From: Chromera velia
Lineage: Eukaryota > Sar > Chromeraceae
DNA: 25,000 nt
Assembly (NCBI GenBank): GCA_018398765.1
Contig: JAHBMJ010001820.1
Span: 1-25,000, forward strand
Direction of reading: 5' to 3'
This document shows positions 9,919 through 19,817 of this stretch, piece after piece. The notes under the pieces are model-generated. The model saw only the letters and a list, made by a program, of their open reading frames with translations, was not told the DNA's origin and did no database searches. The stretch's first letter is position 1. Every line of letters starts with the position of its first letter. Made by a program: the position numbers and the translations under genes.

Positions 9919-10276
9919 ATCTGTCTGTCTATCTGTCTGTCTGTTCTTTTTTTTTTTCTTTCTTTCTTTCTTAAAGTTTCTTTCTTTCTTTCTTTTTGTC
10001 TGTTTTGTTCATGAAAAAAAGGAAACAGATGCATTAAAAAAAAAAAAAATGTTAGCAGCTTTTTTTTTTCTTTTATTTTTTTTTAGAGTGCAGAGCCTAG
10101 AAATATTATCCTATCTTATCAATTAACATTAATTTTTTATGACTTTTAAAAGATAAAATGGCGACAGTGTCCTAGGGCACCAGTAAATCACTTATCACTT
10201 ATCAATTATCAATTACGTATCATAATCTTATAAATCTAAAATTATATGTATCAGTAACTTTTTTACAAAGTTTTAA
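9919..10276. repeat. Continuation of the CTGT/CTTT target repeat, then AT-rich spacer
   Basis: CTGT and CTTT runs and the motif GTCTGTTTTGTTCATGAAAA (about 9998) match the block left of the retrotransposon. Beyond about 10,030 there are homopolymer A and T runs and AT-rich sequence without a gene. Confidence 0.75.
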
Positions 10277-10950
10277 TGATTGATTGATTGATTGATTGAT
10301 TGATGCCAAACCCTAGGTGGAGTTAGAACTCCCGGGCGGCGCATACATGCATGGGTCTGTTCAATTATGCCAGCTGCAAGCTAAGTGGACAACAGTTATT
10401 CGAACTTAATCCAATCAATCATTTACTATAATATGATAAGAAATCATAAAGAGGAGAGAGGGTTGAGAGCGCAAGAGCGATGTGATGAACTTGCAAACCT
10501 CCAGATCAGAAAAGGAGGCGGATGCAAAGGGTGAGTCACAACGAGTGAAGCGGTCTGATTGAATTAATGCCAACCACTGTAAAAAGCCTTGTTCGGCAGT
10601 CCATCGGGGGCAGACAGAGAGCTGATGAATAAAATCATCTACACACCGGCAGCAGGCTTCATAGGTGCACAGCTTTCTATCAGAGCAACCAACAGGCAGC
10701 CCACCTTGCCCGCCCATCGGATTGTATGTCAGCATGCGCAAAAAAGAAAAGATCGAGCCATCCATAACCGACAGGGCAGAACGGGGAAGGGCAGAGATGG
10801 AAGGAACCCCAGAGGACGACTTGCTGCACAGGAGGAAGACAAACATACGGCTGGAGGACGGGAAATCGCACTGTAGAGGGGTGAGTCTAGCAAGGAGGGG
10901 AAAGTGAGAGGAAGATTGCCCATCATCCTCAGAAGCTTTTTCTCTAATAA
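10277..10950 (-). mobile_element. 5'-truncated non-LTR (LINE-type) retrotransposon tail
   Basis: On the minus strand an ORF resembling the C-terminal end of a non-LTR reverse transcriptase protein (10,846-10,415) is followed by about 110 bp of untranslated sequence ending CCTAGGGTTTGGC, then a tail of seven ATCA units (plus strand TGAT, 10,277-10,304). A short 3' tandem tail is typical of many LINE families. The 5' limit is not visible; 10,950 is the edge of the next element. Confidence 0.5.
10415..10846 (-). pseudogene. Fragment resembling a non-LTR reverse transcriptase C-terminus
   Basis: This 143-residue frame contains C65-x2-C68-x5-H74-x4-C79 (CCRCVDDFIHQLSVCPRW). The CCHC arrangement followed by Pro-Arg-Trp and a downstream helical segment (SFSDLEVCKFITSLL) is the usual ending of LINE ORF2 proteins. 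The Cys-His spacing is shorter than usual and the upstream residues match nothing I know. The catalytic domain is absent, so the fragment is non-functional if the assignment is right. Confidence 0.4.
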
Positions 10951-10951
10951 T

Positions 10952-11390
10952 GCATGCCGGGGGCGAGTAGGATGTTTTTTGTCCCCCTCTCTGCAGAGGA
11001 GGCCGGCGCTTTTCCGTAAAAAACTCGTTCTCATAATTAGTAAGGAGTTAGAAGCTGAAACTTTGTGTAAGAAGACGTTATAACGATAGAAAAAGAACTA
11101 TAGAACAGATTTTTTATATTATTTCTACAAACATAGGCTGCCATATAAATTTTATGAGTTTCATACCGTTTTTCTTACTGTTGAAAACCGTTAAAAAATA
11201 ACTGCAAAATCAAAAAATTCGTATGGCAGCCTATGTTTCTAGGAATGATATATAGTTCTTTTTCTATCATTACAACATCTTCTTACACAAAGTCTCAGCT
11301 TCTAACTCCTTACTAATTATGATAATGAGTTTTTTGTGGAAATGCACCGCTTTAGGGGGGCAAAAAGCACCCCACTCGCCCCCGGCATGC
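10952..11390. mobile_element. Foldback (MITE-like) element, 439 bp
   Basis: The ends are GCATGCCGGGGGCGAGTAGG and CCACTCGCCCCCGGCATGC in inverted orientation. The inverted repeat continues inward almost to the centre. AATTAGTAAGGAGTTAGAAG pairs with CTTCTAACTCCTTACTAATT, AGAAAAAGAACTAT with ATAGTTCTTTTTCT, and CATAGGCTGCCATA with TATGGCAGCCTATG near 11,131 and 11,222. Only about 65 bp in the middle is unpaired. It has no coding capacity, and no clear target duplication is visible. Confidence 0.85.
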
Positions 11391-11555
11391 GAATAGACTT
11401 TTCTTTCTGAATCTTTCACTCTTATCTTGGTGTATGTAAGCCTTTTCTAGGCAGTGGGCCTTGAAGACTAAAGTTGGAGGCATCCAGAACATAAATCCTA
11501 TCCTATATCTATCTATATCTTATGATTTTTATCTTATGACTTCAAACTAGCTAGA
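11391..11555. other. Spacer between two elements
   Basis: Short AT-rich spacer with TATCTATCTATATCT-like repeats near 11,500-11,520. No gene is seen. Confidence 0.5.
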
Positions 11556-11563
11556 TGTCGGCT
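11556..11563. repeat. 8-bp target duplication, left copy (TGTCGGCT)
   Basis: It flanks the left CAGAG terminus of the hAT-like element. The right copy reads CGTCGGCT, so one C/T difference separates them. Confidence 0.7.
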
Positions 11564-12000
11564 CAGAGTTGTTAAGTCCCGACAAACCTAAGTACCGAAA
11601 TCCGATACCGACCCCCCGATCCGAAATTTTTCGGTACTTTCGGTACCTTTTCGGTACTTTCGGTACCGGCTTTTTTACATATTTTAAACAGGTTTTTAGA
11701 ACTCTTTACAGACTGTTTATATGCCGTTAGGACACTGGAATGCTCAAAGATGACTAGCATGAACTTTTGATTAAAAACAATCAAAAAAGCTAGAAAAGAC
11801 TTTCTTAATTTTAATTTATTATTGTATTTTGTTTATTTTGTTTTATGAAGTGTGTTTAAATGATATTGTAACATCAGACTACACGTGATTTTTAAGTTTG
11901 AGAGTCATTTAGGTCGGTACCGAAAGATCTGATCCGAAATCCGATACCGACCCCCCTTCTGGTACCGAGGTACCGAAAGTACCGAGACTTAACAACACTG
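11564..12000. mobile_element. Non-autonomous hAT-like DNA transposon, 437 bp
   Basis: The termini are CAGAGTTGTTAAGTC (left) and, on the opposite strand, CAGTGTTGTTAAGTC (right). CAG-type ends with 8-bp target duplications are the hAT hallmark. Inside, the subterminal regions are crowded with GGTACC and CGGTACTTTCGG motifs. A 23-bp direct repeat is present at both ends (11,595-11,617 and 11,934-11,956). Clustered subterminal motifs are where hAT transposases usually bind. There is no transposase ORF; a 70-codon minus frame inside is probably chance. Confidence 0.8.
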
Positions 12001-12008
12001 CGTCGGCT
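12001..12008. repeat. 8-bp target duplication, right copy (CGTCGGCT)
   Basis: Directly follows the right terminus. Seven of eight bases match the left copy. Confidence 0.7.
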
Positions 12009-12941
12009 AAAAGAAAAAAAAAAGATCCCCCAAAACCCTTCATTTTTTTTTTTCAGTCAAACAACTTAAAACAACTGTTGTTTGAGTGTTGCATAAGTGT
12101 TATTCATATGTTATACAACTGTTGCTGAGTGTTGTTCGGTGGCAAAAAAACAAACTAGAAGTTAAACTTGAAAAGAAAAAAAAAATCTCTCTTGATCACT
12201 TATTTTTTTCTTTTTTTTTTCTTTAGCTGACGCCTAGTAAAGTACTTCCGTACTACTTATCACTGATTTTTGTTTGTTTGTCTTGACTAGTGTCTTGAAT
12301 ACGATGATTGAGGATTTTTTCATGTATGTCGCATCCTCATATATGAGAGGCGGATCTAACCTAGTTTGTCGATTTGTTCCGTCCTACGACTACCAGCGAT
12401 GAAAATAGGCGTGACTTCGATCACCTTGATACAGCTGATCAATCTTAAATACGAGGGGGTTGGTATCTGAACCTCTCGCATCCGCTCGCATAAGTAAAAA
12501 TCTATTGGAAGCTAGATTGGGAGACCCTCTCTTTGCTTTAAAGTAAACTGAAGGAATTTGCTGAAGTGACTATCTGTATGAGTGAAAAGGAGTTGACGAA
12601 AGCAAACGAAGGAACTGTGTGAAGGTCTGACTGGATATTGAGTCTCAGTGCGAACCGAGTGGGAGATAGGCATGAAAGGGGTACTTATGTGCCGTCCCTG
12701 ACCCCGCTCATTCCTCGACCTGCTTCGACATGCTTTTGTCCTCCTTCATCCTTTTCGTAATCGTGAACGTTTTCCCATTCAAAAACGAAAAAAGACTTTT
12801 AAAAACATAAAAACTCCGCTAGAATTTCATTAAAATATAATTTCATAATTTCAATCAATGATTTCATGAATCATAAAAATAACTTCATAAAAACAATTAA
12901 GGAATTGCCCTAAAACTTCACAAGTGGGGTGCCCGCGAGCC
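12009..12941. other. AT-rich intergenic sequence downstream of CNOT9
   Basis: It contains homopolymer A and T runs, a near-palindrome AACAACTGTTGTT near 12,070, and a very AT-rich segment (about 12,770-12,910) with repeated TTTCAT and TTCATAA words. No ORF, tRNA or other RNA gene was recognised. The last part is probably the CNOT9 3' UTR. Confidence 0.5.
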
Positions 12942-14690
12942 CTACTTATGCGGTGTGGGTGCAGCAGGAAGGTTATGCCCCGGCAGGAGACGCTCAACAG
13001 CCGCGTTATCTCCGATATTCCACAGCAGCTGCGTGAGCCACTTCTTTGTGGCCGTGTCATCCCTCAATGCTGCGTTGAAAGCGTTCGCATCCCTCCCGTC
13101 TGCGTGCTGCGGGTGCACCCTGAAGGCAGCAGGGAGACACTGCCGCAGAGCCTCCCGCGCCCTCGCGTTGTCGGACAGACGGAGGTAACACCTCACAACG
13201 TGCTTCAGAAGACGTCCAGACGGGTGGTCCAAAATGCTACTCACCTGCAAACGTTCATACGTGATACACACGTACGCAGATACACAAACTAGGAGAATTT
13301 GAGACAGCGGACAGCGATCACACACACGGACCCCACTCGGCCCAGTCTCAAGGAAAGGGCACAATTATGGCAGAAAAGACACGAGGAAAATAATCATTGA
13401 CGTTCTCACAACTTTGCCCTCTGCCCTTCCGGTCGGGCCTACGGAGACACACCGACGCATTCAGAGCCCCTCCCACCTTCGGTCGCGAGGGAGACGGTGG
13501 GGGTGAAAGGGAAGAGAAAGGCGGGAGGGAAGCAGGAAAGAGGGACCGAAAAAAACCCACTCAATCCCGAGGGGACACCAGCAAGTTTCCGGCTCGACAT
13601 GAGTTAAGCTGAGCGAAGGAAACGAACGATCCACAAACAGAGAGACAGAGAGAGAGAGAAAAAGTAAGCGCAGACGAGCACAACTAGAGAAACGCTTTGA
13701 CGGATGCGGGCAGCGGGGTGGGAGGACATGCGTTGAAAATGAAAGGCAAAGCCTCTACTGAGGGGAAGCGAAGAACACAGAAAGATGGACGGGGAAAAGA
13801 CACTACCGCGAGGCAGCCTCTGACTGTCACTATGGATGGTCAGAAAAAAGGCGGCCATCTTGGAAAAAGACACATGAATATTCTTAGCATTTCGGAGCCA
13901 ATACTGGCTGTCCTTTCGATGCGCATTCTCATGGACACATCACGCTCCCAGTCCCCTCTGACTGACTGACCATATTGCTGAGGACGGTGCTGACTGCGTA
14001 GAACCTCTCAGCAGTTGCACAGATGTACGCGAGGCCTAAATCGTCTACCAGGATCTTCTGAACGATAAATGTGGCGACCGTTTTGGAGAGCTCACTTCCC
14101 GTCTCCATTATTCTCAGGCACAGTGGGATGATTTCTGTCTGGAGGAGGAAGTTGATCACCTCCGGGTCGTCTACCTTGACTAATGCACCTATAACGCCCA
14201 GAGACGTCAGACGCAAGTACTCAAACGGTCTGTTCTTTGAGACTGTGTTCAGAAAAGGGTAAAGGAACAGCGGGATGTGTGCGTTCAAAAAGTACTGCCT
14301 GGTGTCTGTGTGGGAGGCGACACACTGGAGCAGTGCGAGAGAGTTGCACACTCTGTTGCTGCCCTGGGGCGAGAGGGTGGGGGGGGAAAGGTGGGGGTAG
14401 ATGGAGACAATCTCCTGTAAGAGGGCCGCAATCGTTCCGAACGAGTGCCACAGAATGGGTGCAAGATCCGCAAAGGTCTCTCTTCTTTTTGACAATTCAA
14501 GAAGGGCCGCCTCCCTCTTGTCGGAGACGGTGAGGTCAAGAATGAGACCGTAGACCTTCGCGCATTCTTCGGGAGAGACCGGGGGCTGCTGCTGTGATGC
14601 CTGCTGCCCGACTGCCTGAGAGCCCTGTGCGGCGCCTGGCGGAGGTGCCTGCTGAGCCTGCTGGAGCCCCTGCTGTACGTTGGAGGACAT
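12942..14690 (-). CDS. CNOT9: CNOT9 (RCD1/RQCD1/CAF40), CCR4-NOT complex subunit 9
   Basis: This is an armadillo-repeat scaffold subunit of the CCR4-NOT deadenylase, which shortens mRNA poly(A) tails and is recruited by RNA-binding proteins. Exon 1 is 14,690-13,971 (240 codons) and exon 2 is 13,244-12,942 (100 codons plus TAG), giving 340 residues. The 726-bp intron has donor ATG|GTCAGT and acceptor TTTGCAG|GTGAGT, both in phase 0. Family landmarks are [61 protein letters not shown] and, in exon 2, [16 protein letters not shown]. Splicing at these sites keeps the same spacing as human CNOT9 across the junction. Differences from the roughly 300-residue animal protein are a Gln/Ala/Pro-rich N-terminus (residues 1-35) and an insertion ([14 protein letters not shown]) in the last helical region. 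The start codon lies in a duplicated segment beside an N. Confidence 0.95.
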
Positions 14691-14725
14691 TTGAAACAGC
14701 TAGAAGAAATCGGTGGAAGGGTCAG
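14308..14725. repeat. 418-bp exact duplicate, copy 1
   Basis: Identical to 14,727-15,144 as far as I can compare by eye. It holds the 5' part of CNOT9 exon 1, the start codon at 14,690 and 35 bp upstream. It ends GGAAGGGTCAG, directly followed by the N. Confidence 0.92.
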
Positions 14726-14726
14726 N
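14726..14726. other. Single ambiguous base (N) at an assembly join
   Basis: The only N in the window lies exactly between two identical 418-bp segments. This pattern is produced when two contigs with unrecognised overlapping ends are joined by a minimal gap. Confidence 0.9.
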
Positions 14727-15144
14727 GTGTGGGAGGCGACACACTGGAGCAGTGCGAGAGAGTTGCACACTCTGTTGCTGCCCTGGGGCGAGAGGGTGGG
14801 GGGGGAAAGGTGGGGGTAGATGGAGACAATCTCCTGTAAGAGGGCCGCAATCGTTCCGAACGAGTGCCACAGAATGGGTGCAAGATCCGCAAAGGTCTCT
14901 CTTCTTTTTGACAATTCAAGAAGGGCCGCCTCCCTCTTGTCGGAGACGGTGAGGTCAAGAATGAGACCGTAGACCTTCGCGCATTCTTCGGGAGAGACCG
15001 GGGGCTGCTGCTGTGATGCCTGCTGCCCGACTGCCTGAGAGCCCTGTGCGGCGCCTGGCGGAGGTGCCTGCTGAGCCTGCTGGAGCCCCTGCTGTACGTT
15101 GGAGGACATTTGAAACAGCTAGAAGAAATCGGTGGAAGGGTCAG
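14727..15144 (-). pseudogene. Second, truncated copy of the CNOT9 5' end (probable artefact)
   Basis: It encodes the first 128 or so residues of CNOT9 again, starting from ATG at 15,109 and running to ...LLQCVASH, where it meets the N. If the duplication is artificial, this is the true start of the gene, and the upstream sequence from 15,145 is the real 5' flank. If real, it is a partial tandem gene duplicate. Confidence 0.85.
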
Positions 15145-15915
15145 TGTGACTCAACTTGCAATTAAAGCGCCCTCTCTGTTTCACCGCGCTTGGGAATATA
15201 CCCTCTCCTTGTTTTTGATTTCACTTCTTCTTGAACGAAGGCGGAAGCCTCAGAGTCTCTTTGGGTGGCTCAGAAGAACCGCTTCACAGAAAAGCGAACA
15301 GAGGAGACAGGTGTATCACATGGAAAATTGGAGGAGGACCTGGACTGAAACTTGAATATTCACTCATCCACCTTTGGGTCCTGAGTGACGGCATGCTACG
15401 CTTGAGTATGTCAGAGTGGATGTGGGAGACTGCTTTCTCACCGTTGCTCACTTGCTCTGACAAGAATCCCACAACAAATTTCGAACTCATATATATAGCT
15501 TGGAGATTTTTAGCTCGGAAACATGCAGTTCTGCATGTGGGCCGGTCCCGGCCGGAGGCGCGCGCGCGCGGGCGGGCCGTCCGACGCACGCGCGCCATAT
15601 GCATGGAGACGGCCGCGGTGGCGTTCTTCGACTAATCTTCGACTATTTGTACATTATATCGATAGATGACTTTTCGATGACCTTTTTATGCATACCATTG
15701 CATACCAAACCCTCAATCGTCATATTGCCCCTCTGACTGTCGGACTCTCAGCATCTCTACGCACAGCTGTGTGTGGATGCGCACCCATACCAAGACACAC
15801 CTGGTGCAGGATCCAGACCTCACGCGAGAGCCTCGACTTGTGCACAGACTGAGAATCTCCTCTCAGCACAAACAGTACCCCCTCCCTCACCCCATCTGAC
15901 CGGAGGGAAGCAAGC
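15145..15915. promoter_or_regulatory. Divergent intergenic region between CNOT9 and MED7
   Basis: About 0.8 kb separates the CNOT9 start (15,109, minus) from the MED7 start (15,916, plus). It contains a strongly CpG-rich core (about 15,537-15,600, with CGCGCGCGCG and GGGCGGGCC). It should hold both promoters. No TATA box at a convincing distance was found. No open frame here looks like a gene. Confidence 0.55.
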
Positions 15916-16467
15916 ATGGCAGCAGGGCGCCCTCAAGAGAGGGACCGGGTCTCTTCTCTCTTCCCCCGTCCCCCCGTCTATTGGGAGTCGTTCACTGAGG
16001 AAAACTCTGCAGAGACAATCAAACCGCCTGAATGTCCGGATGATGGGTTCAATTTCGCTCAAGGGCGAATTTCAGGCGGAGATTTCCAGAACACGGACAC
16101 TCTGGGCCTCTACACGGTTTGTTGGCCAAGTCTGCGGAGACATAGACGGACAGTGAGGCCAGTGTGCGACCAAGTGTGAGTGGATGCCTTTTCCCTCTGC
16201 TTTCTGTCTCTGCGGAAGAATGCAAGGTGTAAGTGAATGGATAGATGAATAAATGAATGAATGAATGAATGGACAGATGAATGAAGCGACCGATGAACAG
16301 AGGAAGGAAAGAAAGAACGGACAAAGGAGGAAAGGAAGGACAGCAAGGGAAGGACGCAATGGATTGCCTGGTGTCTAGGTGAAGATCCCTCCTTTCAGTC
16401 CTGATGCAACGCGATTGCATGTTGATTGCTGATCCTTCTTTGCTTCTGTCTCCCTCCCTGTCTGCGT

Positions 16468-16509
<42 letters not shown>

Positions 16510-17926
16510 GGACGAGTAAAAAAGCAGACGAAAGTGAACCCCCTTCCACAAGACGACGCGCTGCCCTATGAAAGAATAAGTAGCGGTCAGTGGTCAGGGC
16601 GTCTGGGGGTTTGTGTGGTCTGTCTGCTTTTTCCTCTCTTCTTTCCTTTCTGTTTTCCTCGCTTCCTTTCCTTTCTTTTTCCCTCGCTTCTTTTCCTCCT
16701 TCCTTCCTTCGCTCATAAGCTGCTCTTCACGTTTCCTATTCCCCTTCTTCTTTTTCCAATTGGTTCCTTCCAGTCGTTGTTGCCAGTGCCCCCCTCGCTC
16801 TTCCTGTCAAAAGAAGAAACATCGAGTCTGTCGATCTATCTACCTTTCTGGCTGTGTGCTCATCTGTGTGTATACAGCTGGTCCTGTACAATGACGGTTC
16901 GGATTCGTCTCTCACTGTAGTTCGAAGTTTTTTTTTCTGGGGGAACTTTGTTTGTCTTTCTTTGATGTCTCTTTCTCATGCCTTCGTAGAAGTGAGAATT
17001 AGCGTGGGGTATCCGGTGGTCACGTGAAATATCCATCATCATCTCGGGAGGACACGCAAGGGATGCATGCCTACGCCTCTGTGTCTCCTTTGGGCCTTCC
17101 TCAACCCTGTGTGATTTTCCTGCCTTTTTCTGATCGTTGGACATTTCTGTGTTCCCTTTTGTTTGTTGATTAAATGTAGTCTGTGTCTGTAACAAAAGGA
17201 ACGGAAGCGATCATCTTCTGCGTTCATTCCTTCTTTTGTCTGTCTTCATCTGTGCATTTTCATGTTGTTCCACTGCATGCCTATTCATACGCACGTCTAG
17301 ATACGTGTGTTTATTTATTTCATTCCCTTCCTTTGCAGACCCGAGGGAGATTTTTCGTTCGCTCCTTGGAGACATCAAGGAGGGCATCCATAAAGTTCTT
17401 GATGCATGCGTACAGGTGGGTCCGTTGGTCCGCCCGTGTTTCTGTCTAGGTGCCTGTCTATCTGTCTGAGTCTCGCTGTGTTGATTGTCTGTCATACTCT
17501 GTTGTCCATATAGTCTGTTGAGGGAGAGAGCCCTAGTGAAGCAATATGAGATCCTTTCGCAGTTTTTTGTAGCCTTAGTCACCTGGCGTGTGACAGAACT
17601 CATCAGGCGTCATTCCGTTGAGACGCTCTCTCTCTCGTTCCCTCCCTGTCTCTCCTTCTCTTTCCTCCTCGCCTAGTGCCTGGATTCCTTATTTCTCCAG
17701 GCTGCATCTTTGTTTGTGTTTCTCCGTCGTCTTTCAGGCTCTCTTCTGTAGGGAGTCCGTCTCTCAGTTCTGTCTCTCAATATATCTGTCCATGTTTTCA
17801 TTCGCTCTTTCAAGTCTCCCCCTGCCCTCCCCCCTCTGGCAGGAACCAGACAGAGCAGGAGCAAACGCGCGATTCCTCAAAAGGGTACGTATGTTTAGCG
17901 CTCGCTTTCTCGCTCACTTGCTTTTC

Positions 17927-17965
<39 letters not shown>

Positions 17966-18017
17966 TTTTTCCTTCTCTCTCTCTCTCTCTTTTTTTTTTC
18001 TTTCGTTCGTGCGTTCG

Positions 18018-18068
<51 letters not shown>

Positions 18069-19817
18069 CATGTGTGTGTGTGTGTGTGTACAGTTTCGTG
18101 AGAGTCACGAGTTTTCGTGAAAGTACATGTTTTTCTCAGCGAATACAGATGTTGCTCTCTGTATGTACGCATAGTATCTGGGTTTGTATGCGCGCTGCTG
18201 AATGCAGAACTTCATAAACGCCGATCATCTGCTAAACAGAATGCGAAAAGCACAAGTCGGTCGGGTGTTTTTTTTTTCGTAGCAGAAGTCGGAACGAACA
18301 GAAGACGGAAGGAAGATCATGCAAACTCATGCAAGTACAGTCTCTCTCTCTATGCACTTCGCATATCACGGTATGAAACCACGGGGCTGTCCTTCACTCC
18401 GACGGTGCTCTGAGTAGTACTGGAAGCAAGGAGGGAAGAGTCGAAGGAACCGGGGTGAGCTCAGGTTTTGCCTTCTCAGTTCGCCAGAGCGGTCACGTGT
18501 CGTGGTTCATTTTGTCCAAGGTAGATACACATCTGTGGAGGGTATGCAAAATGGAGGGAAGGAGGGAGACAGACAGCCAGACAGTGACAGTTAGGCAGAT
18601 AGAGAGAGAGAGAGCGAGAGAGAGATGACGCTACAAGGACACCCAGACTGACGTGACAAGATCCATTGTGTCTTGTGGTGACGCATCGTCGTGCTGAAAT
18701 TTCTCTTCCCTTTCTGTTGCCTGCCTGCCTGCCTGCCTGCCTGCAGGCATTTGTTCTTCTGCGCGACTATCTCAAGTGTGTTGGGAAGGCAACTTGCACT
18801 CCCTCTCTCTCTCAGACACACACGTGCACACATACATGATTGCATGGGTACATACGTGCGTATGCATAAACGTGTACAAGAACACACGCATAGTGAAATG
18901 TAGACACGCACGTACACAAGCACAGAGACAGAGAGAGAGAGAGAGAGAGAGACTGGGGGAGGGAGAGAGAGAGAGAGAGAGAGAGAGACTGGGAGAGAGA
19001 GAGAGAGGAGGCACGGACGGAGGCAGGAAGGGAGAGAGAGAAAAAAAAAAGTGTCTCCTTTTCTTCGGGGTATTAAACCTATAAGCTCCTGTTTTTCTTC
19101 CTCTAAGTCGTTCCTTCTGTAGCGGTTCTTTCTTGTTCTTCCATCTCTTTCCTTCCCTCCCTGGATTCTTGAATGGCCTTTCTGTGAGGTGCCTCTCCCT
19201 GTGCATTTTTGTTCCTTTCTTCGGAGAGCGTCTTTCGACTCCTTTCTGTATCTTTTTCCGCTTTCATATACGTGTCTGTCCATGTGTCAGTGAGGTTGAC
19301 GCGCTATTCTCTGTGTGTGTCTTTGCTTCTCTTCACCTGTCAGGGCGGAAGTGGAGAAAAGGGAGCGGCTGGCGAGTGCTCTTGACGGGTAAGGGGGTCT
19401 GGAGTTGTCTCATCGACTCGCATTGAAAAGGAGCAGAACAGACAAGACCGGGGCACAGTCCTTGAGACGATGGAGCGGAGGCAAAAAGAGGGCAGCAGCA
19501 AGGGCGTTCGTGGAGGAGCGGTGGGAGGGAGAGGGAGAGAGAGAGAGACATTGCACATATATATACAGATGCACAAGGCTCCGGAATCTGGAAATTTGAA
19601 AAGCAGTCGAATGGTGTCACCTCCTGCAGGGCGCTTTCAAAGAAAGAATGAGAAAAGAGCCACACTGATATAGTTTCACTTCAATTTCGCTCTCTCGTTC
19701 CCTGTATGTCTCTGTCCCTGCAGGGCTGCTGCAGATGCGGTTCGTCTTTTGGGCCTCCCGAGTGATGCGCAGCTGCCACCCGAAACCGAATCGGACCCCT
19801 CATCTGCCACGTCCTGA
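15916..19817 (+). CDS. MED7: MED7, Mediator complex subunit 7 (seven exons)
   Basis: MED7 is a middle-module subunit of Mediator, which links transcription factors to RNA polymerase II. Exons are 15,916-16,129; 17,339-17,415; 17,843-17,884; 18,208-18,264; 18,747-18,775; 19,344-19,388; 19,724-19,817. They join in phase with GT-AG introns to give 185 residues (animal and yeast proteins are about 220-235). Family landmarks are the N-terminal SLFPRPPVYWESFTEEN (residues 14-30), then IFRSLLGDIKEGIHKVLDA (from exon 2), NFINADHLLNRMRKAQ (exon 4, matching the conserved HHLLNEYRPHQ region), then a basic helix and a Ser/Glu/Pro-rich end. The ATG is chosen because the motif follows within 13 residues. 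Two details are less certain: the exon 1 donor (CCAA|GTCTGC), and whether exon 4 ends at 18,264 or 18,255. Introns 1, 3, 4 and 5 are full of microsatellites. Confidence 0.85.
16470..16507. repeat. (CT)n microsatellite in MED7 intron 1
   Basis: Uninterrupted CT dinucleotide run. A (GAAT)n run near 16,252-16,271 lies in the same intron. Confidence 0.95.
17923..18090. repeat. (CTTT)n/(CT)n/(TG)n compound microsatellite in MED7 intron 3
   Basis: A CTTT run (17,927-17,966), two CT runs, and a TG run (about 18,053-18,089) follow each other between exons 3 and 4. The polypyrimidine strand is the sense strand. Confidence 0.95.
18719..18746 (+). repeat. (CCTG)n run forming the 3' splice site of MED7 intron 4
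   Basis: A run of six CTGC/CCTG units ends exactly in CTGCAG, the acceptor of exon 5. A repeat therefore appears to take the place of the usual polypyrimidine tract. Confidence 0.7.
18922..19009. repeat. (GA)n microsatellites in MED7 intron 5
   Basis: Three GA runs are separated by GACTGGG interruptions. The pattern AGAGACTGGGAG occurs twice, suggesting expansion by slippage or unequal exchange. Confidence 0.95.

Noticed and set aside
12500-12525. Short match to the LTR (AAGCTAGATTGGGA)
   Set aside because: Only about 14 bp are shared and the flanks differ; too short to call a solo LTR relic.
18591-19283. 230-codon minus-strand ORF over MED7 introns 4-5
   Set aside because: It is antisense to the GA and CT microsatellites (Ser-Leu repeats) and overlaps MED7 exon 5; composition alone keeps it open.
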